From DATJSN01 sp035504095 (GTDB lineage: Bacteria > Planctomycetota > Phycisphaerae > WQYP01): a stretch of DNA of 49,238 bases. The DNA lies in the NCBI GenBank assembly GCA_035504095.1, contig DATJSN010000101.1:1-49238 (forward strand), in the 5' to 3' direction. Positions within the stretch are counted from its first letter, which is position 1; the number at the start of each line of letters is the position of its first letter. Below are positions 1 through 6,786 of this stretch, piece after piece. Below the pieces are notes generated by a model, which saw only the letters and a program-made list of their open reading frames with translations, was not told the DNA's origin and made no database searches. Both the position numbers and the translations under genes were made by a program.

Positions 1-1518
1 ATAAATAAGCCACTTGGGATTGGCGGCAAACCGGCTCATAACTTCAAGTGCGGCAATGGCATTCTCTTCACGAATGGTCACGTTGTGATGCAGGCGAGTT
101 GAGATGATGCGTTTACCCAGGACATCGTCAATGTTGAGCAATTCATCGTGCTGATGTTGAACGGAAAGCGCTGGTGCCTTATGGTCTTCTTTCAAAAATG
201 GTTTGATGGATTCTGAATATGTTCGTTTTGCTGGAATGTCCAGCAGTTCCATCTCTGGATATCTCAGAGCCGTAAGCCTTCCCCCGAATACACAACCCGT
301 ATCGATATTGATGGTATGGTTGAGCCACTCGGGTTCCGGAACCGGTGTGTGGCCATAAACGACAAACGCTTTGCCACGATATTCAGCCGCCCAATCCCAT
401 CGGATTGGCAGGCCAAACTCATCTGTTTCGCCAGTGGTTTCCCCATAGAGCGCAAATTCGCGCACTTTACCCGAACCACGCCCCTGCATTTCTTCTTTCA
501 TGCCGGCATGTGCAACCACCAGTTTTCCATCGTCAAGGACATAGTGGCTCACAAGATCGTCGATAAACTCCTCCATATCGCGCATGAAGTTTCCGCGAAT
601 ATCTGTAGGAAGTGCCTCGATTTCCTCCAGGGTCTTTTCCAATCCATGTGTGATCTGCACATTTTTGCCGCGAAGTTTTTTAAGCAGTTTTATATCGTGA
701 TTTCCTGGCACACACAGAGCTACCCCGGCATCGACCATGGCTTTAACGAGTCTGCAAACATCAATAATACGTGGGCCGCGATCGACAATGTCGCCAAGAA
801 AGATGATTTTTCGTCCCTGTGGGTGGACATAGGCGCTGCCGGGTCCTTGGGGTTGATAGCCCAGTTTGTTCAGCAACTCAATTAATTCATCGTAGCATCC
901 ATGAATATCTCCAATGATATCGAACGGTCCATGTTCACTTTTTCGGTTGTTCCACAGCGGTTCGCGCGTGATAGTAACAGAATCAATATCTTCTTGATTT
1001 TCCAGAATAAATACATGCCGAAAGCCCTCACGTTCTAATTTTCGCAATGAACGCCGAAGTTGTTGGGATTGTTGTCTGATGACATGCGGCCCGAAATTGC
1101 GGTCAGGCCGATTTTTGTTGCGCTGATGAGAGACCTCCTCAGGTACATTAAGCACGATGGCAACAGGCAGACAATGATACTTGCGGGCTAGCTCGACCAA
1201 TGGCTTACGAGATTCTTCCTGCACATTCGTGGCATCCACGACCGTCAGCCGACCGGCTTCAAGACGCTTGGAAGTAATGAAATGAAGCACTTCAAAGGCT
1301 TCTTTGGTAGCCGACTGGTCGTTTTCATTATCAGAAACCAAACCACGACAAAAATCCGATGAAATAATTTCCGTGGGCTTAAAAAGTCGGCGCGCCAAAG
1401 TGGATTTGCCGGAGCCTGAGACACCGATCATGACGACCAGTGAGAGTTCAGGAATCTTTAGCTTCACATCTTGGTGAATAGATCCGGAAGAAAGAGCATC
1501 GAAGGGTGGTTCAATCAC
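1..1518 (-). CDS. pnkp: Polynucleotide kinase-phosphatase Pnkp of the bacterial RNA-repair system (3' end cut by window edge)
   Basis: Pnkp heals broken RNA by phosphorylating the 5'-OH and removing the 2',3'-cyclic phosphate; its C-terminal ligase domain then seals the ends with Hen1. I see 506 codons open to the window edge, of roughly 850 usual for the family. Residues 26-190 form the kinase, with P-loop GVSGSGKST at 32-40 and a later DATN. Residues 198-440 form the metallophosphoesterase, with GDIHG at 203-207 followed by GDIVDRGP, GNHD and YGHTP. The last ~45 residues enter the adenylyltransferase domain; its catalytic lysine lies outside. The start is a GTG at 1518 overlapping the hen1 stop by 8 bases, which implies translational coupling. 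Family assignment is firm. The missing part could still hide a truncation. Confidence 0.93.
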   Translation of the reverse strand, partial: MIEPPFDALSSGSIHQDVKLKIPELSLVVMIGVSGSGKSTLARRLFKPTEIISSDFCRGLVSDNENDQSATKEAFEVLHFITSKRLEAGRLTVVDATNVQEESRKPLVELARKYHCLPVAIVLNVPEEVSHQRNKNRPDRNFGPHVIRQQSQQLRRSLRKLEREGFRHVFILENQEDIDSVTITREPLWNNRKSEHGPFDIIGDIHGCYDELIELLNKLGYQPQGPGSAYVHPQGRKIIFLGDIVDRGPRIIDVCRLVKAMVDAGVALCVPGNHDIKLLKKLRGKNVQITHGLEKTLEEIEALPTDIRGNFMRDMEEFIDDLVSHYVLDDGKLVVAHAGMKEEMQGRGSGKVREFALYGETTGETDEFGLPIRWDWAAEYRGKAFVVYGHTPVPEPEWLNHTINIDTGCVFGGRLTALRYPEMELLDIPAKRTYSESIKPFLKEDHKAPALSVQHQHDELLNIDDVLGKRIISTRLHHNVTIREENAIAALEVMSRFAANPKWLIY

Positions 1519-2914
1519 GGCGGAACACCCCCATCTGAGTGGGTGGACCGACTTTGGGGTCCTCTGGACCAATCGGCAGGAATTCAACGTTGTAACCGAA
1601 TCGTTGGCATACGCCGTTAGCCCATGCTTGAAACTCGCTTCTTATCCATTCGAATCGGTGATCTTTGTGACGAAACTGACCAGCGCTTAAATTCTCCCAC
1701 TTCACATTGTATTCACGATTCGGTGTGGTCAGGACAATGGTTTTGGGCTTGGCAAATTCAAACAACACTCGTTCAAATGCCGCCAGACGTGGTGAATCGA
1801 GGTGTTCAATGACCTCAACGACCGATGCGGCATCGAAGCCTTCCAGTCGCTTGTCACGATAGTTCAGTGATCCATGGATCAGGTTAATGCGCATGCGCTG
1901 TTTGTCAGGCATGCTATCCAAATGCAAACGATCGCGTGCAATTTCAAGAACACGGTACGAAACATCCATTCCAAGTATTTGTTCGAACTGCCGCTCAGCT
2001 AGGAGCAACCGTAGGAGCTTTCCCTCTCCGCAACCCAAGTCCAGGATACGTTTCGCCCCTGAGTTTTTAAGCACTGCAAGCACGGCACCCAATCGTTGTT
2101 CATTGAGACTGAATTTTTCTTCTACTATGGCTTCTTCGATTCGATGTTCTTCCTGTACCGAGTCCGGATCGGTCTGATCCTCTTCAAGTAATTGATCAAG
2201 AGCCTGACGCGTGAGATTCTTCTGCCGTTTAAGGTAACGGCTGACAATCTGCTCACGCTCAGGGTGGGAGCCAAGCCACCCTTCACCATGACGTAGGAGT
2301 TTTTCTACTTCATCTTGTCCTACCCAATAGTGTTTGTCGTCATCAAGAACGGGAATCAGAACATACAGATGGGAAAGTAAATCCTGCAATCTTTTTTGCG
2401 CTTGCATGGTCACAGTGTAATAACGGCTGTTTCCCCAAGTGGGAAACATGGGATCGAGTGCGTGTGCTTCGGTGGAAATAGTGTAACCCAATGGATCAAA
2501 TAGTTTTCGCAGAAACGTTTCTCCGCCGCGACAGGGCAACGTCGCAATACGAACGGTCAACGGCAATATCTGCTCGACGAGTTCTGCGCGATCCTTGCTT
2601 CGTCCGCCGAGAGCGGAACCGAACACCTGTGCAATGGCAACGCTAAGGAAAGATGATGCGACATACGGTCGGTCGTTTACATACTGCTCGAGCGTACGTC
2701 CTTCGCCGGAGGGACCCCGCCTATTGCGAACCAATGCGATTGGATCAATATCAAGAAGCAAAGCTACCGTGCAAATGTTCTCACTAGCTTCGGGATAAAA
2801 TATATGTGCTTGACCAAAGGATAAATCGAAACTTTGGGCGCGTGCAGGGTTCTTGTGGAGCAGGTACCCCAGATCGTAGGCTGGCCGGTGTGTCGTGGTG
2901 ATGCTAAGCAACAT
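1511..2914 (-). CDS. hen1: 3'-terminal RNA ribose 2'-O-methyltransferase Hen1
   Basis: Bacterial Hen1 methylates the 2'-OH at the 3' end of a ribotoxin-cut RNA before ligation, so the repaired tRNA resists a second cut. The 467 residues match the family: an N-terminal Hen1-specific half (1-250), an acidic linker, then a Rossmann methyltransferase with the SAM motif LDLGCGEGKLL near 290. The metal site is complete: E367, E370 and H371 in EVIEHL, and H419 in RHKDHRFEW. This is almost the numbering I recall for the Clostridium thermocellum enzyme (E366, E369, H370, H418). It lies directly upstream of pnkp and overlaps it, the usual arrangement. The ~180 bases upstream hold no other convincing gene, so the promoter is probably there. 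Confidence 0.95.
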   Translation of the reverse strand: MLLSITTTHRPAYDLGYLLHKNPARAQSFDLSFGQAHIFYPEASENICTVALLLDIDPIALVRNRRGPSGEGRTLEQYVNDRPYVASSFLSVAIAQVFGSALGGRSKDRAELVEQILPLTVRIATLPCRGGETFLRKLFDPLGYTISTEAHALDPMFPTWGNSRYYTVTMQAQKRLQDLLSHLYVLIPVLDDDKHYWVGQDEVEKLLRHGEGWLGSHPEREQIVSRYLKRQKNLTRQALDQLLEEDQTDPDSVQEEHRIEEAIVEEKFSLNEQRLGAVLAVLKNSGAKRILDLGCGEGKLLRLLLAERQFEQILGMDVSYRVLEIARDRLHLDSMPDKQRMRINLIHGSLNYRDKRLEGFDAASVVEVIEHLDSPRLAAFERVLFEFAKPKTIVLTTPNREYNVKWENLSAGQFRHKDHRFEWIRSEFQAWANGVCQRFGYNVEFLPIGPEDPKVGPPTQMGVFRRD

Positions 2915-3092
2915 AACGTGTCCGACAAAATCTTAACGAAAACAAAAAGACCTATCTCATATGAAACGGGCCTTATTCATTATCCTTTTGGGGGTTCTAC
3001 AGGTCTATCTTGCGCGAAGGAGTGAAACAGTGCTACCGTTAACATTTCTCCCGCCGCTTGGTAAATCTTTCTAAATTCTCGGTGCAGCCGTT

Positions 3093-3338
3093 TTACATGC
3101 CGCCTTTGAGCGTACCAATGCGATAAAAACCGTCACTGTCTTTGGAGAGTTGGCCCTGGGCCACAAGCTGGTCCCATACGGCCTGGGGAAATTCGCGCGG
3201 TGGGATGATGGACACGATGCCGCTGGCGCCGGAGGTAAGCGGACTGCGGCCCAGACGCGATTCTTCATCCAGGCGTGTGAGTTTGAGCCGCTTCTTAAAG
3301 GCCTTCATCGCCCGTTTGAGTTCTTCGTTGTCGGTCAA
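3093..3338 (-). CDS. Small conserved protein of unknown function (planctomycete-type), TTG start
   Basis: I resolve this as 81 residues from a TTG at 3338. An AAGGA-type ribosome site lies about 9 bases upstream, and the sequence then begins TDNEELKRAMKAFKKRLKLT. An ATG at 3431 would add 31 residues of low-quality sequence, so I prefer the TTG. The N-terminal third is a charged helix. It is followed by DEESRLGRSPL, a Gly/Ser turn, IVSIIPPREFP, VWDQLV and a short end with DGFYRI. I recall similar small proteins in planctomycete genomes but know no function. There is no signal peptide or membrane segment. The aromatic 'VWDQL...G.L...DGFYRI' end resembles a small winged element, but that is only an impression. 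Confidence 0.7.
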   Translation of the reverse strand: MTDNEELKRAMKAFKKRLKLTRLDEESRLGRSPLTSGASGIVSIIPPREFPQAVWDQLVAQGQLSKDSDGFYRIGTLKGGM

Positions 3339-3472
3339 AGATCTATTCCTTCCACAAGCTGATTTATGATTAAAACGCTCCTGTGTTACACGACGACTTC
3401 CACTGTCGCGTGTAATTGACGCGGATACCACCTATTCACATCGACCCAAATACCATCGGCTTCGGGTTTGCA

Positions 3473-3495
3473 TAGACTCCAAAACTTAGAGTCTA
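3473..3495 (-). terminator. Hairpin 3' of the lipoprotein cluster
   Basis: A perfect 7-bp inverted repeat (TAGACTC/GAGTCTA) with a 9-base loop begins four bases after the stop codon of the 41-residue lipoprotein gene, reading on the minus strand. There is no clear T-run after it, so intrinsic termination is possible but not shown; it may instead protect the 3' end. Confidence 0.4.
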
Positions 3496-3498
3496 GTG

Positions 3499-3624
3499 TC
3501 AATAATGATGACCATAGTAATGGGGAGGTCCACCATGGTTAATAACAACGCAACCGGAAAAACTGGCTGCGAATATGACCACCAATAGTGCACAGAGCAG
3601 ACGTTTTACAAATCGCACTTTCAT
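3499..3624 (-). CDS. Very small predicted lipoprotein (41 aa)
   Basis: The reading frame starts ATG AAA GTG CGA and encodes a basic N-terminus, a hydrophobic stretch LLCALLVVIFAASFSGC and a lipobox Cys at residue 25. Only 16 residues of mature peptide follow, rich in His, Tyr, Gly and Pro (HGGPPHYYGHHY end). A GAGG ribosome site precedes the ATG. It lies last in a run of lipoprotein genes on the same strand, 60 bases after the larger paralogue. Its mature part is too short to carry their repeat module, so it may be a cut-down member or an independent metal-binding (His/Tyr) lipopeptide. The size makes the call tentative, but signal peptide, lipobox, ribosome site and context agree. Confidence 0.6.
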   Translation of the reverse strand: MKVRFVKRLLCALLVVIFAASFSGCVVINHGGPPHYYGHHY

Positions 3625-3684
3625 CAGACACCTCGCATTCCAAAAATCGGTGCTGTTTTCGGTGCAGTTTGTTTTCACATCTCC

Positions 3685-4584
3685 TTATTGCTGATTCTTG
3701 TCATTTCCTTTTCCGCTTTGGTCACCGCCGCCACCGCCTCCACCGGATGGAGGAGCTTTATTTTCTGAACCGCCGCCACCCTGCGGAGCATGGCCAGCGG
3801 CGCTGCCACCGCCTCCGCCATTATGCTCGCCGCCATAATTCTGGCCGCCGCCGCTCGGCGGAGCTGAGTGACTGCCTTGTTGCGGGTTGCCGCCAGTTTG
3901 CTCACCATGCCCACCCTGGCCGCCGTAATTCTGGTTACCGCCAGATGGGGGCGGCGTGTAGTAGTGACCGCCCTGATTATTGTTTGGCGGCCCCTGGTTC
4001 ACGGGCTGAGGTTGGGGAGCAAAGTGCGGCGGTTGCGGGGGTGGAGGCGTCGGCCCTGGCGCCGGACGATGATTGGCATAAGTATCTTGCGGCAAAGGCT
4101 GGACCCGTTCATAGCTCCGTGGCGGCGGCGGTAAGCCTCCCGGAGGCGGACCACCCCAGAAATGCGCGTTGTCCGGCGGCCGACCAGGGTAATAACGCCA
4201 GCCGTAGTGCGGATCGTTGTAATAATAAACCCCTGCGTTGGGATCAAAATAAAAATCTACGCCGACAATTAACGCCGGCGGCGGTGCGTAGACAACATAA
4301 TTCGGCGGAGGCGGTGGCAAAACAGGCGGTGGGCCGCTCCAATAGGTTACATCCGCCGGCGGAGTCCCAGGATAATATTGCCATATGCCCTGCTGGGTAC
4401 AACCATAATAAGCCTGGCTATTCGGATCGTAATAATAATATGTATATATTGGCGCGGGGGGAGGCGGCTGACTGGCATATCCTCCACTTTGAACATAGGT
4501 GGTGCAGCCAGCCAGGCTAATCGCCTCGGCGCTGATGGCAAGAGCCGCACAAATCATCATATTTTTACCAATATGCCTATTCAT
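3685..4584 (-). CDS. Tyr/Pro/Trp-repeat lipoprotein with Gly-rich tail
   Basis: The predicted product is 299 residues. The start at 4584 is chosen because GGAGG lies 7 bases upstream and the sequence then gives a lipoprotein signal ending LAGC (Cys near residue 26); a longer frame to 4713 has no such features. The mature part has two copies of a module: YYYYDPN, a variable YY.C/YYYND segment, then W(R/Q)YYPG.PP and W(S/G)GPPP. A low-complexity tail of Pro, Gly, Asn and Gln follows, ending in Gly runs and charged residues. It is likely a cell-envelope lipoprotein with a flexible surface-exposed or peptidoglycan-spanning tail. It is the longest of three adjacent paralogues. I recognise no named Pfam family and propose no enzyme activity. 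Confidence 0.8.
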   Translation of the reverse strand: MNRHIGKNMMICAALAISAEAISLAGCTTYVQSGGYASQPPPPAPIYTYYYYDPNSQAYYGCTQQGIWQYYPGTPPADVTYWSGPPPVLPPPPPNYVVYAPPPALIVGVDFYFDPNAGVYYYNDPHYGWRYYPGRPPDNAHFWGGPPPGGLPPPPRSYERVQPLPQDTYANHRPAPGPTPPPPQPPHFAPQPQPVNQGPPNNNQGGHYYTPPPSGGNQNYGGQGGHGEQTGGNPQQGSHSAPPSGGGQNYGGEHNGGGGGSAAGHAPQGGGGSENKAPPSGGGGGGGDQSGKGNDKNQQ

Positions 4585-4670
4585 AAATAGACCTCCGTGT
4601 TTTTCATGCCTCCTATTACCCCCGTCTGGCCGCCAGGATAGTAAAACCCATTGGCATCTCATCATAGGCA

Positions 4671-5192
4671 TCATCTTGGCCGCGGCAAGTCGTGTGGAGC
4701 CGGACCGCTCCAAATGTGGACATTCGGCGGCGGATGTCCGGGATAATAACGCCAGCCATAGTGCGGGTCGTGATAATAATAGACCCGGGCAACCGGATCA
4801 AAATAAAAATCAAAGCCCACGCTTACTGAAACAGGCGGCACGGCAACCACAACATTGGGCGGAGCCACCGGCAATACAGGCGGCGGCCCACTCCAGTAAA
4901 CCACGCCCGCCGGAGGGGTTCCCGGATAATACACCCAGGCGCCGCCGGGCGTACACGCATAATAGACCTGTTGGTTCGGATCGTAATAGTAGTATGTATA
5001 TACCTGAGCCGGTGGTGGCGCAGGAGCGGGTTCCGGAGTGTATACGACGGTGTTGGGACTTTGCGCCGGTGGGTTTTGATTGTTTGCCGCACTGCTTTGA
5101 TTTTGTGCGTTTTTCCCGCACCCGGAGATGCCGGCAATGGCGGCCGCAAGGACCGCAGAAATCATGATCTTTTTACCAATATGACTAATCAT
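4671..5192 (-). CDS. Tyr/Pro/Trp-repeat lipoprotein, paralogue 2
   Basis: The predicted product is 173 residues. The start at 5192 has GGAGG seven bases upstream and gives a signal peptide with lipobox GISGC. After an Asn/Gln/Pro-rich linker come two copies of the same module as its neighbour: YTYYYYDPNQQVYYACT with YYPGTPP and WSGPPP, then FYFDPVARVYYYHDP with GWRYYPGHPP and WSGPAP. The protein ends right after the second module and lacks the Gly-rich tail of the downstream paralogue. The signal regions MISHIGKKIMIS and MNRHIGKNMMIC, and the ribosome-site region, are also alike, so this and 3685..4584 are a recent tandem duplication. Confidence 0.82.
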   Translation of the reverse strand: MISHIGKKIMISAVLAAAIAGISGCGKNAQNQSSAANNQNPPAQSPNTVVYTPEPAPAPPPAQVYTYYYYDPNQQVYYACTPGGAWVYYPGTPPAGVVYWSGPPPVLPVAPPNVVVAVPPVSVSVGFDFYFDPVARVYYYHDPHYGWRYYPGHPPPNVHIWSGPAPHDLPRPR

Positions 5193-5271
5193 GACAGACC
5201 TCCAAAGTTCAACAGATATTTCGCTTGAGTACCTCAACAGTAAAATTCATCCATAATCTTTTACAGCATGG

Positions 5272-5529
5272 TTATCTCGGCGGCGGCAAGCCGTGTGGGG
5301 CTGGACCGCTCCAATAATGGGCGTCCGGCGGCGGACGGCCGGGGTAATACCGCCAGCCGGAATGCGGGTCGTTGTAATAATAAACCTGCAAAACAGGATC
5401 GTAATAATAGTATGGGGTTACAACGACGGCCGCAGGAGGAGGCGGCGCCACATATACAGCACAACCGGTAAATGCCGCGGCGCCTGCGGCAATAACCAGA
5501 GGGAAAATAAAATACGCGATGTTACGCAT
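5272..5529 (-). CDS. Tyr/Pro/Trp-repeat lipoprotein, single-module paralogue 3
   Basis: The product has 85 residues. It has a signal peptide with lipobox FTGC (Cys near 23), a short Pro/Ala/Val linker and one copy of the module: YYYYDPVLQVYYYNDPHSGW, then RYYPGRPPPDAHYWSGPAP. It ends HGLPPPR, matching the HDLPRPR end of the next gene downstream, so these two share 3' ends. GGGAGG lies 6 bases before the ATG. It is first in the cluster, so the promoter is likely in the AT-rich 5530..5780 stretch. It shows the minimal form of the module: signal plus one repeat. Confidence 0.82.
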   Translation of the reverse strand: MRNIAYFIFPLVIAAGAAAFTGCAVYVAPPPPAAVVVTPYYYYDPVLQVYYYNDPHSGWRYYPGRPPPDAHYWSGPAPHGLPPPR

Positions 5530-5781
5530 GACGCACCTCCCGTCGGTGCAGCATTCGTTAATTTATTGTATGCACGGAATCAATCTGAAGATTTATTTAT
5601 TTTTGTATCGCAACAACCATAGCTGTTTAAAAACCATAATTAATGTGAAATTTTTCACCATAGATTTCGGATTATTTTTAACCACAGATCACACTGGTTC
5701 CAACAGCAGCCTCCTCATTTGATTTTTGCTAAAATCTATTTGAGAATGCAGATTATTGCGGATTCGTTTTTGCTTCATGAT
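5530..5781. other. AT-rich intergenic region between divergent genes
   Basis: This stretch separates the minus-strand lipoprotein cluster from the plus-strand VOC gene. It is clearly more AT-rich than the genes on either side and should hold both promoters. I found no hairpin, RNA gene or repeated motif I could defend. In-frame ATGs at 5719 and 5746 would lengthen the VOC protein into sequence that does not look coding. Confidence 0.5.
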
Positions 5782-6180
5782 ATGAACGACACCAAAACAT
5801 CCCGTAGTTTGCGAACGATGGTTACCGCCACGCTTTCGGTGCGGAACTGGGCACAGGCCGTTGATTTTTATAAGGCGGCTTTTGGGGCCATCGAACTGCA
5901 TCGCGTTCCCGGCGGCGGCGTTGCGCAGTTGTCCGTGTCCGGTGCGGAATTCTGGGTTGCCGAGGAATCTCCGCCTCACCGGAATTTCAGCCCCGAATCA
6001 TTGGGCGGCTGCTCGGTTCGGATGCTGTTGATCGTCGAAGACCCGCAAGCAATGTGCGCGCGGGCCGTCGCGGCGGGTGCGAAACTGGTTGCGCCGGTTG
6101 CCGATGCCCATGGATGGCGCATAGGCCGAATTGTTGATCCCTCCGGCCACCACTGGGAAATCGCCCGGCCAATGCGTTGA
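5782..6180 (+). CDS. VOC (glyoxalase/bleomycin-resistance fold) protein, PhnB-like
   Basis: The predicted product is 132 residues from an ATG at 5782. Typical PhnB/YdcJ-type VOC features are visible: VTATLSVRNWAQAVDFYKAA at the start, then FGA.E and a C-terminal RIVDPSGHHWEIARP, the usual 'DPfGHxWxI' ending. The central SPESLGG...RMLLIVEDPQ links the two beta-alpha-beta-beta-beta modules. Members are small metal-binding or metal-lost proteins with dioxygenase, lyase or antibiotic-sequestering roles; nothing here picks one. No ribosome site is obvious at any of the candidate starts (5719, 5746, 5782, 5818), so the start is uncertain. It is isolated, with unrelated neighbours. Confidence 0.8.
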   Translation: MNDTKTSRSLRTMVTATLSVRNWAQAVDFYKAAFGAIELHRVPGGGVAQLSVSGAEFWVAEESPPHRNFSPESLGGCSVRMLLIVEDPQAMCARAVAAGAKLVAPVADAHGWRIGRIVDPSGHHWEIARPMR

Positions 6181-6230
6181 TGATCGCAGGTTATCAATTC
6201 ATATGAAATGCCGCCTGAGCCTCAGCCGGT

Positions 6231-6620
6231 TCAAACCGCACAATCCAAGGACATAACGACTATATCCACGCCTCGGTATTTCGTTCGTTCCACGACCGAC
6301 CACCCAAGGTGCGAGTAAAATTGTTCTGAGTTTAGAGTATAGAGGTAAAGGCGATCGATCCCCAGCGACCAGGCGTCTACGATGACACGTCTGACCAATG
6401 CCGCGCCTATACCCTGTTTCCGGCTTTCTACTGCAACAAACACGCCTGCAAGCCACGGTGAAAGCTCTGTGCGCGTGTCCATATCGTCAACCACGAGCAT
6501 GGCGGAACCGAGCAATTTTTCGCCTGTGAATGCGACCAGAACAATGGGAACTGCCGTCGAAAAGGGTTCTTCGCAAAGCCGGGGCGAAAGAAAGCGCGGC
6601 TTTGCCGAAGTTTCAGATTT
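6231..6620 (-). pseudogene. GNAT N-acetyltransferase, 5'-truncated remnant
   Basis: The C-terminal two thirds of a GNAT acetyltransferase are intact: LGSAMLVVDDMDTR, WLAGVFVAVESRKQGIGAAL (acetyl-CoA motif A, Q/RxxGxG/A), then LYLYTLNSEQFYSHLGW and a final YRGVDIVVMSLD. No ATG with a ribosome site opens the frame. GNAT-like sequence continues upstream in frame (FSTAVPIVLVAFTGEKLLGS) up to a TAA at 6621..6623, with no ATG in that stretch. The usual first 40-60 residues are therefore missing. The best reading is a gene that lost its 5' end. A short protein from the TTG near 6515 (94 residues) is possible but would lack the first strands of the fold. Confidence 0.65.
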
Positions 6621-6786
6621 TTAATACGAAGATATTTTTAAGAAGCAAACTCGGCCAGCGTCCCGTAATAAATACCCTCAAAAGGGGAAAATTGATTTTG
6701 TCCAGATTCGTTTAGAAACTTAAATTGGCACATAACTTAATACCGATAATCACCTCGGGAGCGGATTCAATTGGCCAGCGGAGATT

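Noticed and set aside
2961..3074. 37-codon plus-strand frame with a hydrophobic start (MKRALFIILLGVLQ...)
   Set aside because: It looks like a small membrane peptide but has no ribosome site and lies in the promoter region of hen1; evidence is too thin.
3588..4520. 310-codon plus-strand frame opposite the lipoprotein gene
   Set aside because: It mirrors the Tyr/Pro-rich repeats of the lipoprotein genes, which have signals, lipoboxes and ribosome sites; the antisense frame has none.
6725..6745. TGGCAC-like -24 element upstream of the GGDEF-EAL gene
   Set aside because: The -12 GC of a sigma-54 promoter is missing (TTAA instead of TTGC), so the match is partial.
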